A stretch of DNA of 64,000 bases, taken from NCBI GenBank assembly GCA_035651755.1, contig DASRFA010000013.1:124001-188000 (forward strand), in the 5' to 3' direction. Positions 37,493-45,849 of the stretch are shown here, one piece after another. The notes beneath the pieces are model-generated. The model did not search any database. It worked only from the letters and a program-made list of their open reading frames with translations, and was not told the DNA's origin. The stretch is from DASRFA01 sp035651755. Lineage in GTDB: Bacteria; Desulfobacterota; Binatia; UBA12015. Numbering within the stretch: position 1 is the first letter of the stretch; each line of letters opens with the position of its first letter. The position numbers and the translations under genes are program-made.

Positions 37493-37595
37493 CGCGTGTG
37501 CGAGCCCGGCGACTCCTGTCGGAGGTGCCCCTTTATTGTCTCACGGATTGAGGAAGGGCACCTCCTCCAACGTCGCTGCCGTGCTCGCACACGCG
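37493..37595. repeat. palindromic repeat family 2, copy 1
   Basis: A nested palindrome of 103 bases. Outer arms CGCGTGTGCGAGC and GCTCGCACACGCG are perfect complements. Inside are GGCGACTCCTGTC, the inner arm GGAGGTGCCC, a loop TTTATTGTCTCACGGATTG, the complementary inner arm GGGCACCTCC, and TCCAACGTCGCTGCC. It is related base for base to the reverse complement of copy 2 at 37823-37933. There is no coding explanation; it lies between two genes. Confidence 0.9.
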
Positions 37596-37822
37596 CCGAC
37601 CCGCCCGCAGTACGTGGGCGGAAGTCGTCGCGCTTCCGCCCGCGCGCCCGCTCCGGCCGCCGCCGGCGGCCTCCGCGGGCGCACATACGGCGTTGCGCCC
37701 AGTCTGTCGCGCGAGTGTCGTCACCATGCGTGAGCGACGCGCGGCGAGCCGCGCGAGCGGCCACCGTCTGGCGCGCTCGCGAACCCGAGCGGTGCGCCCG
37801 GCACGCGGTTCCTCCGGCGGGA

Positions 37823-37933
37823 GCTGTGCGTGAGCGAGCACCGGCAGCGACGTTGGAGGAGGCGCCCTTCCTTGATCATGAGATAGAAAAAGGGCGCCTC
37901 CGACAGGAGTCGCCGTGCTCGCTCACGCGCAGC
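37823..37933. repeat. palindromic repeat family 2, copy 2 (inverted relative to copy 1)
   Basis: A nested palindrome of 111 bases: outer arms GCTGTGCGTGAGCGAGCAC and GTGCTCGCTCACGCGCAGC, with one G-T type pair; inner arms GGAGGCGCCC and GGGCGCCTCC around a loop containing TTGATCATGAGATAG. The shared blocks GGCGACTCCTGTCGGAGG and CCTCCTCCAACGTCGCTGCC occur in both copies in opposite orientation. The 227 bases between the copies show no gene I can support. Confidence 0.9.
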
Positions 37934-37988
37934 TGTCGCCGGGCGCCGCGGTCGTGCCCACCGCCGGTCGCAGCCAGAACGAGGTGCG

Positions 37989-39053
37989 CTACGGCGTGAC
38001 GCGCAGCGCTTCGCGGTCGGCGGCGGCGCGGACGATCGTCGCTGCGATCTCGCGGAACTGCGCGGAGACGGGGTTCGCCGGGTCGGCCGCGACGAGCGGC
38101 GTGCCGGCGTCGGCGGACTCGCGGAGGGCGCGCGTGAGGGCGATCGCGCCGAGGAAGGGGATGCCGAGCTGGGCGGCCATGGCCTTCCCGCCGCCGCTCC
38201 CGAAGATGTCCGAGCGGTGCCCGCAGCCCGCACAGACGTGCCCGCTCATGTTCTCGATCACCCCGAGCACCGGCACGTTCACCTGCTGGAACATCTTGAG
38301 GCCGCGCTTCACGTCCGCGAGCGCGACGTCCTGCGGCGTCGTCACGATCACGCCGCCCGTCATCGCGAGCTGCTGGGACAGCGTCAGCTGGACGTCGCCC
38401 GTACCCGGCGGGAGGTCGAGCACGAGGTAGTCGAGCTGGCCCCAGTCGACGTTGTGGAGGAACTCGCCGATCAGCTTCGTCACCATCGGGCCGCGCCAGA
38501 TGACCGGGCGATCCCGCTCGACGAACGACCCCATCGAGATCGCGCGCAGGCCGTGCGCCTCGAGCGGGTGGATCCGGCGCTCGGATGTGACGTGCGGCTC
38601 CGCGTCGTCCAGGCCGAGCAGCAGCGGGACGCTCGGGCCGTAGACGTCGGCGTCGAGGAGCCCGACCGAGCCGTGCTCCAGGAGGGCGACCGCGAGGTTC
38701 GCCGCGACCGTCGACTTGCCGACGCCGCCCTTGCCGCTCGCCACCGCGAGTACGTTCGCGACGCCCGGGATGCCTTGCGGTCCGCGCGGGCGCGCCGGCG
38801 CGGCGGGCGTCGGAGCGGGCGCTGTCACGAGCGTGACGTCGCCCACGCCCGGCACCGAGGATGCCGCGCGGACGATCTCCGCGCGTAGCCGATCCGCGAG
38901 ATCGGGGCTGTCGGCGGGCGGCGCGAGCGTGATGACCGTCCCGAGGCCGCCGACCTCGATGTCGCGGACGATGCCGAACGACACGATGTCGCGCGAGAAG
39001 CCCGGGTACTTCACCGACCTCAACGCATCGAGCACGTCGCGCGCGGTTGCCAT
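37989..39053 (-). CDS. mrp: Mrp/ApbC family Fe-S cluster carrier ATPase
   Basis: A 354-residue protein. Residues 1-~80 are a MIP18 (DUF59) domain: VLDALRSVKYPGFSRDIVSF. The ATPase domain begins VANVLAVASGKGGVGKSTVA with the deviant Walker A (GKGGVGKST), then LDADVYGPSVPLLLG, YLVLDLPPGTGDVQLTLSQ and VIENMSGHVCAGCGHRSDIF with the C-x2-C that holds the bridging 4Fe-4S cluster. It delivers Fe-S clusters to apoproteins. The ATG giving MATARDVLDAL is used; upstream in-frame codons are intergenic in composition. Confidence 0.95.
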   Translation of the reverse strand: MATARDVLDALRSVKYPGFSRDIVSFGIVRDIEVGGLGTVITLAPPADSPDLADRLRAEIVRAASSVPGVGDVTLVTAPAPTPAAPARPRGPQGIPGVANVLAVASGKGGVGKSTVAANLAVALLEHGSVGLLDADVYGPSVPLLLGLDDAEPHVTSERRIHPLEAHGLRAISMGSFVERDRPVIWRGPMVTKLIGEFLHNVDWGQLDYLVLDLPPGTGDVQLTLSQQLAMTGGVIVTTPQDVALADVKRGLKMFQQVNVPVLGVIENMSGHVCAGCGHRSDIFGSGGGKAMAAQLGIPFLGAIALTRALRESADAGTPLVAADPANPVSAQFREIAATIVRAAADREALRVTP

Positions 39054-39308
39054 GCGCGTGAACCTAGCCGACGCGACCCGCGAGGCAAGGCGCAGCCCGC
39101 GATGCGCCGATGACAAAGCGCGGCACCGCGTCAGAAACCCGACTGCGGGAGCGGTGCATGGGTAACGCAGGATACATTTCTGACGCCGCGCCTCTCGCCC
39201 GGGCCAGAAACATCCTGAGTTTCGCGATGGCATCTCCGTTGCTCGGGCCCACAGGCGGGACGAACCCGATCACTATACCGAGCCCTGCACCATGAAGAGG
39301 GGGGGACG

Positions 39309-39611
39309 ATGGACGCGCAAGACGTCGCAGCGCACGCGGGAGAGTGGGAGATGATGGTGAAGGAAGAGATGTCGGGCGACGAGATCCGGAACCTGCGCAA
39401 GAAGCTCGGCCTGACGCAGGAGGAGTTCGCGCACGCCGTGGCGGTCACGTTCTCGACGGTCAACCGCTGGGAGAACGGCCACGCCAAGCCGAGCAAGCTG
39501 GCGCGGCGCGCCATCGAAGCGCTCATGAGCCCCAAGGGCGCCTCGAACTCCGGAAGCCAGTCGATCGACGAGCTCGCGTCCGGCGCGTTCGGCGCCGTGC
39601 ACACGAAGTAG
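39309..39611 (+). CDS. XRE-family HTH protein (100 aa)
   Basis: A small DNA-binding protein with one helix-turn-helix: MSGDEIRNLRKKLGLTQEEF then AHAVAVTFSTVNRWENGHAK, typical of Cro/cI or HigA-like proteins. The N-terminal ~20 residues precede the usual start of this domain; the M at MSGDEI is a possible alternative start. The ATG has GAAGAGGGGGGG upstream. No toxin-like partner adjoins it; the C69-type gene follows 38 bases later in the same direction. Confidence 0.85.
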   Translation: MDAQDVAAHAGEWEMMVKEEMSGDEIRNLRKKLGLTQEEFAHAVAVTFSTVNRWENGHAKPSKLARRAIEALMSPKGASNSGSQSIDELASGAFGAVHTK

Positions 39612-39649
39612 TCGCGGGCCACTCGCGCATCGGCTAGAGCCGATGCGAC

Positions 39650-40966
39650 GTGGCGCGTGCATTCGGATCGGGTGCAGGGAGCCGGCCCGCCATCGCGGGG
39701 TGCGACACTCTGGTCGCGCTCGGCGCGGCGACGCGCCGTGGCTCCGTCGTCTTCGGGAAGAACAGCGATCGCCCACCTGGCGAGTGCCAGCCGCTCGCCC
39801 TGATCGAGCGCGCCTCGCATGCGCCGGGCGCCGACGTGCGCTGCCAGTACGTCGCCGTTCCGCAGGTGCGGGAGACCGCGCGAGTGCTGGGCTCGCGGCC
39901 GGTCTGGCTGTGGGGCTTCGAGCACGGCATCAACGAGCACGGCGTCGCCATCGGTAACGAGACCGTGTTCGCCCGCGAGGCCCCGGCGCCGACCGGGCTC
40001 CTCGGCATGGACCTCGTCCGCCTCGGCCTCGAGCGCGCGACGACGGCGCGGGCGGCGGTCGAGATCCTGACCGCCCTGATCGAGGCGCACGGGCAGGGCG
40101 GCTCCGGTTTCCGCGACGCCGACTGGCCGTACAACAACGGCTTCCTGATCGCCGACCCGGGCGAGGCGTGGGTGCTCGAAGCGGCCGGTCGCGAGTGGGC
40201 GGCGCGTCCCGCGCGCGCGACCGACGCGATCTCGAACCAGATCTCGATCGGCGCCGACTGGGAGCGCCTGTCGCGCGGCGCCGTCGAGCGCGCCACGAGC
40301 GCCGGATGGTGCGGCCGAGAAGAGGCGCGCTTCGACTTCGAAGCCGCGTATCGCGACCGCGACGGCGTTCCGGCCGTGTTCTCGGAAGGCCGGCTCCGCC
40401 GATCGCGGTCGCTCCTTTCCGCCGCGAGCGGCGAGGTGGACGTCGCGCTCGTGCGCGCCATCCTGCGAGACCACCACGGGGCGCCGCCGGGTGGACCGTC
40501 CGACAGCTCGCCGGAGGACGAAGCGTTCTACACGCTCTGCATGCACCAGGGGCCGAGCCGGACGGCGGCGAGCATCGTCGCGGAGCTCGAGCCGGCGCCG
40601 CGCGGGCCGCGCGCGGCGTGGGCCGCCTTCGGGCGGCCGTGCGCGTCGGTCTTCTTCCCGGTCGTCGTCGCGGGGCGCTTGCCCGAAGCGCTCGGCGCCG
40701 GCAGCGACGAGCCGAGCGAAGCTTTGTGGTGGCTCTTCGAGCGCCTGGCGGCGGCCGCCGAAGCCGACCGGGGAGCGGCGCAGCGGATCCGCGAGCGGCT
40801 CGACGAGCTCGAGGCCGAGCTCGATCGGGACTTCGCCGCCGCGTACGGAAGCCTGGGCGGGCCCGGCGCCGACGGCGACGGGCATGCCGCGACGCAGCTC
40901 ATGGCGGACGTCGCGGCGCGCGTGACGTCGTGCGCGCGCGGCCTCCTGGCCGAGAGCGAGCGCTGA
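39650..40966 (+). CDS. C69-family Ntn hydrolase (secernin/dipeptidase-like)
   Basis: A 438-residue protein with CDTLVALGAATRRGSVVFGK then NSDRPPGECQPL near the N-terminus, the signature of peptidase family C69/secernins. Cys18 is the likely nucleophile freed by removal of the leader. Further family blocks are LWGFEHGINEHGVAIGNETV, WPYNNGFLIADPGEAWVLEA, ISNQISIGADWERL, and FYTLCMHQGPSRTAASIVAE. It should cleave short peptides or amides; the substrate is unknown. The start is a GTG placing Cys at residue 18. It is a single gene, loosely downstream of the XRE gene. Confidence 0.85.
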   Translation: MARAFGSGAGSRPAIAGCDTLVALGAATRRGSVVFGKNSDRPPGECQPLALIERASHAPGADVRCQYVAVPQVRETARVLGSRPVWLWGFEHGINEHGVAIGNETVFAREAPAPTGLLGMDLVRLGLERATTARAAVEILTALIEAHGQGGSGFRDADWPYNNGFLIADPGEAWVLEAAGREWAARPARATDAISNQISIGADWERLSRGAVERATSAGWCGREEARFDFEAAYRDRDGVPAVFSEGRLRRSRSLLSAASGEVDVALVRAILRDHHGAPPGGPSDSSPEDEAFYTLCMHQGPSRTAASIVAELEPAPRGPRAAWAAFGRPCASVFFPVVVAGRLPEALGAGSDEPSEALWWLFERLAAAAEADRGAAQRIRERLDELEAELDRDFAAAYGSLGGPGADGDGHAATQLMADVAARVTSCARGLLAESER

Positions 40967-41096
40967 CGGCGCGCGAGTCGGGCGCGGGTCGTCTTACCCC
41001 GCCTCGGCGCAGCCCCGCCGGCGCGTCGCGTGGAGGGGGGACGCGGCGCCGGCGAGGCTGCGCGGCAGGGGAGACGACTGGAGATTCACGGCGTCT

Positions 41097-41345
41097 TCAG
41101 GCGGCGATCGCGGGCTTCGCGTCCGCGACCGGCGCTTCGGCGGTCAGGAACCACTCCATGGGGCGTCCGGCGTACTGGGCGATGCGGAAGAGCACGTCCG
41201 TCGTCGGGATCCGCCCGTTCAGGTAGTTGTAGACCGCGGACAGGCTCAGACCGAGGTCGTAGGCGAAGGCCTTCGGCTCGTCCCGAACCACGTCCCGGAT
41301 GCGGCTGGCGAACACCGCGCCATCGATCGTGGGCTGCGCTAGCAC
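41097..41345 (-). CDS. small HTH protein (82 aa)
   Basis: A short protein with a helix-turn-helix resembling XRE antitoxin or phage-type regulators: VFASRIRDVVRDEPKAFAYD then LGLSLSAVYNYLNGRIPTTD, followed by VLFRIAQYAGRPMEWFL. The GTG start is chosen because AAGGAAGAG lies just upstream; a TTG 22 codons further up would run over the terminator hairpin. It is separated from the next upstream gene by that hairpin, so it has its own promoter. Target and role are unknown. Confidence 0.65.
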   Translation of the reverse strand: MLAQPTIDGAVFASRIRDVVRDEPKAFAYDLGLSLSAVYNYLNGRIPTTDVLFRIAQYAGRPMEWFLTAEAPVADAKPAIAA

Positions 41346-41415
41346 GACTCTTCCTTCCCTTTCCGCGGCGTCTTGCGCCGCATTGTCTGGCTCGCGGGGT
41401 TGCGAGACCAAATAA

Positions 41416-41451
41416 AAAAGGCCGCTGGGGGACTTCGCCCAGCGGCCTTTT
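41416..41451. terminator. bidirectional intrinsic terminator
   Basis: A 14-bp stem AAAAGGCCGCTGGG, loop GGACTTCG, CCCAGCGGCCTTTT. It has A-rich sequence on the left and T-rich on the right, so it can act on either strand. On the minus strand it lies just after the stop of the 59-residue gene at 41477-41656; it is also upstream of the small HTH gene. Confidence 0.88.
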
Positions 41452-41476
41452 CTCCTTCGAGGGAGCCTGATTCGGG

Positions 41477-41656
41477 TCAGGTTGCCCTCCTCGGTTCGAA
41501 GCCGCTGGGCCCGGGCTTGCCGGCCTGGCGCGTAATCGCGGCGACGAGGACCGACGAGACGAAGCCCGGGACGACCGGACGCACGACCGCCGGATTCGCG
41601 TCGGCGCGATTGCGCCAGGCGTCGAAGCTCGCGATATGTTCGTGCGTCATTGTCAT
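41477..41656 (-). CDS. hypothetical protein (59 aa)
   Basis: A small gene followed 26 bases later by a strong terminator, which supports its reality. The protein MTMTHEHIASFDAWRNRADA then NPAVVRPVVPGFVSSVLVAA has no domain I recognise; it has a short hydrophobic stretch near residues 33-43 and a basic tail. A TTG 19 codons upstream is a possible alternative start, giving 78 residues. No strong Shine-Dalgarno is visible (AGAGAAGCC). Confidence 0.4.
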   Translation of the reverse strand: MTMTHEHIASFDAWRNRADANPAVVRPVVPGFVSSVLVAAITRQAGKPGPSGFEPRRAT

Positions 41657-41752
41657 TGAGGCTTCTCTGGCCGAATCTCTGCGGGACCGGTTTTCACATT
41701 CGAGTTCACTCAAGTCAATACCACCCTTTCCACGCGCGTGGCCTGCGGTCCG

Positions 41753-43807
41753 TTACCCCGTGGGCTCGTCCGGATCCTCCTCTTCGGTGATCGTCTCGAT
41801 CTCCATCTCGACCTCGAGCCAGCGCTCGCTCGCCGCCGACAGCCGGCTCGCGACATCGGCGTGGCGGCGCCGAAGGCCCGCCAGATCGGCGCCCGCAGCC
41901 GCCGCATAGGTCGCCGGATCGGCCAGATCGCCCTCGATTCCGGCCTTTTCCCGCTCGAGGTCCTCGATCTCGCCCTCGAGGCGGCTCGCCTCCTCGCGCA
42001 GCGGCCGGAGGCGCCGAGAGAGCGCCGCACGCGCCTCCGCGGCCTGGCGGCGCTGCCGCCGGAAACCGCGGCCGGATCGCTCCGCGGCCCCTGCCGCCGC
42101 TCCGAGCGCGCTTCCGGGCTCGGTCGCGGCCGCGGGTCGGCGCTCGCCGGATCGGCCGCGGCCGTCGCCGTCCGGGTCCCGGCGCGGCTCGTCGTCCGCG
42201 CCCGCCGGCTGCGCGCGTCGCCAGCAGTAGTAGTCCCAGTCGCCCGGGTAGTCGGTCACGCGGCCCGCTTCGATGCGCACCACGCGGTCCGCGACGCTCC
42301 GGATGAAGTGGACGTCGTGGCTCACGAAGCCGAGCGCGCCCTCGAAGTCGCGCAGCGCGCCCACGAGCGCGTCGACCGACGGGACGTCGAGATGGATCGT
42401 CGGCTCGTCCATCAGCAGCACGCTCGGCGGGTCGAGGAGGATGAGCGCGAGCGCGAGGCGGCTCTTCTCGCCGCCCGACAGCACGGCCGCCTTCTTCTTC
42501 GCGTCGTCGCCCGGGAAGAGGAACGCGCCGAGGAGCGCGCGCACCTTCGTCTCGGTCTGGCCGCGGGCGCGCGCGAGTGCGTTTTCGAGCGCGGTGCGGT
42601 CGGGGTCGAGCATCTCCTCGCGATGCTGGGTGTAGTAGCCGACCGTCACGTTGTGCCCGACGCGGCGCTCTCCGGTGTCGGCCGGCAGCGCGCCCGCGAG
42701 CAGCTTCAGGAGCGTCGACTTGCCCGCGCCGTTCGGGCCGACGAGGACGCACTTCTCCCCGCGCTTCAACGTGAAGTCGACGCCCTCGTACACGAGCTTG
42801 TCGCCGTAGCTCTTCCGGACGCCGGCGAGCTCCAGCACGACGTCCGACGTGCGCTCGGGCTGCGGGAAGCGGATGCGGACCGCGCGCGCGTCGCGCGCGA
42901 CCTCGATCCGCTCCTCGCGCTCGAGCGCCTTGATGCGGCTCTGGACCTGGCGCGCCTTGCTCGCCTTGTAGCGGAAGCGCTCGATGAAGCGCTCCGTCTC
43001 GCGCACGCGGCGCTCCTGCTCGCGCGCCTCTGCGGCCCGCTGCTCCTCCTCGAGTGCCCGCTGCTTGACGTACGCCTCGTAGCTGCCGGCGTAGCGGCGG
43101 ACGCGCCCGCGGTCGACCTCGACGATCGACGTCGCGGTCGCGGAGAGAAACGCGCGGTCGTGGGAAATGACGACCAGCGTGACCGGACAGCGCGCGAGGA
43201 AGCCCTGCAGCCAGAGCACGGACTCGAGGTCGAGGTGGTTCGTCGGCTCGTCGAGCAGCAGCACGTCGGGCAGGTCGGTGAGGAGGCGGGCGAGCTCGGC
43301 TCGCATGACGTAGCCGCCCGAGAACTCGCGCAGCGGTCGGAGCTCGTCGCCGGGCTGGAATCCGAGGCCGGCCAGGACGCGCTTCGCGCGCGCCTCGCGA
43401 TCGTGCCCGCCGAGCTCCTCGAACCGGCCGTGCAGCTCCGCGAGCCGGGCCGCGAGGCGCGACTGCTCGGCCGTGTCCGACACGGCGGCGAGGACGTCCG
43501 GTAGGCGCTCGAGCTCGCTCTCGATGGCCGCCATGCGGCCGGTCGGGCGAAGCGCGGTCTCCAGCACCGTCGCATCCGGCATCGCGAGGATCTGCTGCGG
43601 GAGGTGTCCGATCGCGACGCCGCGCGCGCGCGACACGCGGCCCGTGTCGGGCTCCTCGGTCCCCTGCACGAGCGCGAGCAGCGTCGACTTCCCGGCCCCG
43701 TTCGGCCCCACGATCCCGATCCGGTCGCCCTCGGCGATCCGGAGCGACACGTCCCGCAGGAGGACGCGACCCGCGTAGCCTTTGCCGACGTCGTCGAGAG
43801 AGATCAT
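41753..43807 (-). CDS. ABC-F family ATPase (Uup/YheS type)
   Basis: A 684-residue protein with two ABC domains and no membrane segments. Domain 1: Walker A GIVGPNGAGKSTLLALVQG near 32, signature EFSGGYVMRAELARLL, DEPTNHLD. The linker is rich in charged coiled-coil sequence. Domain 2: Walker A LVGPNGAGKSTLLKLLAG, VLSGGEKSRLALALILLDPP, then DEPTIHLD, where the usual Asn is Ile. The C-terminal ~130 residues form a coiled-coil tail (LRPLREEASRLEGEIEDLER), as in Uup. ABC-F proteins act on the ribosome rather than in transport. The DEPT-I-HLD change is unusual but keeps the catalytic Glu. Confidence 0.93.
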   Translation of the reverse strand: MISLDDVGKGYAGRVLLRDVSLRIAEGDRIGIVGPNGAGKSTLLALVQGTEEPDTGRVSRARGVAIGHLPQQILAMPDATVLETALRPTGRMAAIESELERLPDVLAAVSDTAEQSRLAARLAELHGRFEELGGHDREARAKRVLAGLGFQPGDELRPLREFSGGYVMRAELARLLTDLPDVLLLDEPTNHLDLESVLWLQGFLARCPVTLVVISHDRAFLSATATSIVEVDRGRVRRYAGSYEAYVKQRALEEEQRAAEAREQERRVRETERFIERFRYKASKARQVQSRIKALEREERIEVARDARAVRIRFPQPERTSDVVLELAGVRKSYGDKLVYEGVDFTLKRGEKCVLVGPNGAGKSTLLKLLAGALPADTGERRVGHNVTVGYYTQHREEMLDPDRTALENALARARGQTETKVRALLGAFLFPGDDAKKKAAVLSGGEKSRLALALILLDPPSVLLMDEPTIHLDVPSVDALVGALRDFEGALGFVSHDVHFIRSVADRVVRIEAGRVTDYPGDWDYYCWRRAQPAGADDEPRRDPDGDGRGRSGERRPAAATEPGSALGAAAGAAERSGRGFRRQRRQAAEARAALSRRLRPLREEASRLEGEIEDLEREKAGIEGDLADPATYAAAAGADLAGLRRRHADVASRLSAASERWLEVEMEIETITEEEDPDEPTG

Positions 43808-43837
43808 GGCCCGGTCGCGCGCGACGGCTCGCGCGTC

Positions 43838-45073
43838 TCAGTCGTAGCGCAACGCCTCGATCGGGTTCAGCCGCGACGCCCGACGCGCCGGGTAGAACCC
43901 GAAGAAGACGCCGACCGCGGCCGAGAACAGGAACGAGCCCGCGACCGCCGGCGGCGAGATCAGGGTCGGCCACTCGGAGAGCCGCGAGATCGCGTGCGAG
44001 ACGCCGATCCCGAGCGCGATCCCGACCAGGCCGCCGAAAGCCGACAGCGCGACCGCCTCGCACAGGAACTGCGCGAGGATGTGCCGCCGCTTGGCGCCCA
44101 CCGCCATCCGGATCCCGATCTCCCGCGTCCGCTCCGTCACCGAGACGAGCAGGATGTTCATGATCCCGATGCCGCCGACGACGAGCGAGATCGAGGCGAT
44201 CGCGAGCAGGAGGTTCGTCATCACCCGCGCCATGCTGTCGGCGGTGCGCGCGAGCTCCGCCAACGTGCGGATCGCGAAGTCGTCCTCGTCGCCTTCGCCG
44301 ATCCGGTGGCGCTGGTGGAGGAGGGCGGTCACCTCCTCGATGACCCGGGCCTCGTCGTTCGGCGAGGCGACCGAGACCAGGATCTGGTCGACCGAGCCGA
44401 TCTGCGGCGTGCCCACGACCTTCCGCTCGGCGGTGCTGAACGGGATGAACACGGAGTCGTCCTGGTCGCGCCCGTAGGTGTTCTGGCCCTTCGACTCGAG
44501 CACGCCGATCACGCGGAACGGCACGTCCTTGATCCGGATCTCGGCGCCGACCGGGTCGACACCCGGCCCGAAGAGCATCTCCGCCACCGTGGTGCCGAGC
44601 ACCGCGACCTTCGCCGCCGTGTCGTCCTGGCTCTCGCTGATGAAGTCGCCGGAGACCACCGGCCAGTCGCGGACGCGGGTGTACGACGGCGGCACGCCCC
44701 AGATCGTCGTGCTCCAGTTCTGGCCGCCGGCCTGGACCTGCGCCACGCCGCGCTTGAACCAGCTCACGGCCAGCAGCCCGGGCACCTGGCGCGCGATCGC
44801 CTCGGCGTCGCCCGCCGTGAGCGAGACGACGTTTTCCGCCCAGCCCGAGCGCGCGCCCGCGGTGGTGCTGGCGCCCGGAAAGACCATGACGAGGTTCGTC
44901 CCCGCGCTCGCGATCTGTGCCTGCAGCGCGGCGCGCGCGCCCTGGCCGAGGCTCACCATCGCGATGACGGCGGCGACGCCGACGATCACGCCGAGCGACG
45001 TGAGGGCCGAGCGGAGCGGGTTCCGCTCGAGCGAGCGGCCGGCGAGCCTGATCGTGTCCAGGAGGAGCTTCAT
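43838..45073 (-). CDS. MacB-type ABC permease
   Basis: A 411-residue FtsX-fold permease: first membrane helix SALTSLGVIVGVAAVIAMVS, a large periplasmic MacB_PCD domain (residues ~50-260), then NLLLAIASISLVVGGIGIMN, followed by ILLVSVTERTREIGIRMAVG, typical of MacB. It ends FGFYPARRASRLNPIEALRYD-like (NPIEALRY). With the ATPase and adaptor just upstream it forms a tripartite exporter. The ATG overlaps the ATPase gene stop by 4 bases. Confidence 0.95.
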   Translation of the reverse strand: MKLLLDTIRLAGRSLERNPLRSALTSLGVIVGVAAVIAMVSLGQGARAALQAQIASAGTNLVMVFPGASTTAGARSGWAENVVSLTAGDAEAIARQVPGLLAVSWFKRGVAQVQAGGQNWSTTIWGVPPSYTRVRDWPVVSGDFISESQDDTAAKVAVLGTTVAEMLFGPGVDPVGAEIRIKDVPFRVIGVLESKGQNTYGRDQDDSVFIPFSTAERKVVGTPQIGSVDQILVSVASPNDEARVIEEVTALLHQRHRIGEGDEDDFAIRTLAELARTADSMARVMTNLLLAIASISLVVGGIGIMNILLVSVTERTREIGIRMAVGAKRRHILAQFLCEAVALSAFGGLVGIALGIGVSHAISRLSEWPTLISPPAVAGSFLFSAAVGVFFGFYPARRASRLNPIEALRYD

Positions 45074-45849
45074 GCGGGTCGCGGCTCCGCGAGGCGTGGC
45101 GCGCGCGTGCGCCGGTCCTCGACGATCTCCCCATCGCGCATCACGACGATGCGCTCGGCGTGTCGTGCGACGTCGGCCTCGTGCGTCACCAGGACGATCG
45201 TCATGCCGCGGCGGTGGAAGTCGCCGACGAGCGCAAGAATGTCCTCGCTCGTCCGCGAGTCGAGGTTGCCGGTCGGCTCGTCGGCGAGGATCAGCTCGGG
45301 ATCGTTCACGAGGGCGCGGGCGATCGCGACCCGCTGCTGTTGCCCGCCCGAAAGCTGGGCCGGCGTGCTCGCCTCGCGGCCGGCGAGGCCGACCTGGGCC
45401 AGCGCGGCGAGGGCGCGCTCGCGCTGCGCGCGCGCCGGCAGGTCGCCGTAGAGGAGCGGCAGCTCGACGTTCTCGACCGCGCTCGTGCGCGGCAGCAGGT
45501 TGAAGCTCTGGAAGACGAAGCCGATCGTGCGATTGCGGACCTCGGCGAGCGCGTCGTCGGGGAGGCGCGAAACGTCACGGCCGAGGAGCTCGTAGCGGCC
45601 GCGCGTCGGCTGGTCGAGGCAGCCGAGGATGTTCATGAGCGTCGACTTCCCGGATCCCGACGCGCCCATGATCGCGACGTACTCGCCGCGCTCCACCGTG
45701 AAGCTCACGCCGCGGAGCGCGTGGACGAGGACGTCGCCGGCGCTGTACGTGCGCTCGAGCGCGACGGCGCGGATGACGGCGGGCGTGGCGGGCGCACCGG
45801 GCGGGTGAAGATGCGAGCGAGGCACGCCGTCCGAGTCGGCCGACGGCAT
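45070..45849 (-). CDS. MacB/LolD-type ABC ATPase
   Basis: A 259-residue ATPase: Walker A GASGSGKSTLMNILGCLDQP near residue 62, the Q-loop VFQSFNLLPRTSAVENVELP, signature LSGGQQQRVAIARALVNDPE, Walker B ILADEPTGNLDSRTS and THEADVA. It energises the adjoining permease. Its ATG overlaps the adaptor gene stop (ATGA) and its stop overlaps the permease start, so the three genes are translationally coupled. The ~25 residues before VIRAVALERTY are extra relative to the family. Confidence 0.95.
   Translation of the reverse strand: MPSADSDGVPRSHLHPPGAPATPAVIRAVALERTYSAGDVLVHALRGVSFTVERGEYVAIMGASGSGKSTLMNILGCLDQPTRGRYELLGRDVSRLPDDALAEVRNRTIGFVFQSFNLLPRTSAVENVELPLLYGDLPARAQRERALAALAQVGLAGREASTPAQLSGGQQQRVAIARALVNDPELILADEPTGNLDSRTSEDILALVGDFHRRGMTIVLVTHEADVARHAERIVVMRDGEIVEDRRTRAPRLAEPRPA

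Noticed and set aside
37493..37933. The two palindromes considered as a CRISPR-like repeat pair.
   Set aside because: Only two units, inverted relative to each other, no regular spacers and no cas genes in the window.
37496..37999. A frame of 167 codons running through both palindromes.
   Set aside because: The palindromes covary in their arms rather than by codon, and the translation is low-complexity Arg/Ala; nucleic-acid structure explains the conservation better than coding.
39309..39611. The XRE protein as an antitoxin.
   Set aside because: No small toxin-like gene adjoins it; the upstream gene is Mrp on the other strand and the downstream gene is a hydrolase.
41699..41713. Near-palindrome TTCGAGTTCACTCAA upstream of the 59-residue gene.
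   Set aside because: The arms differ in length and pairing is imperfect; too weak to call an operator.
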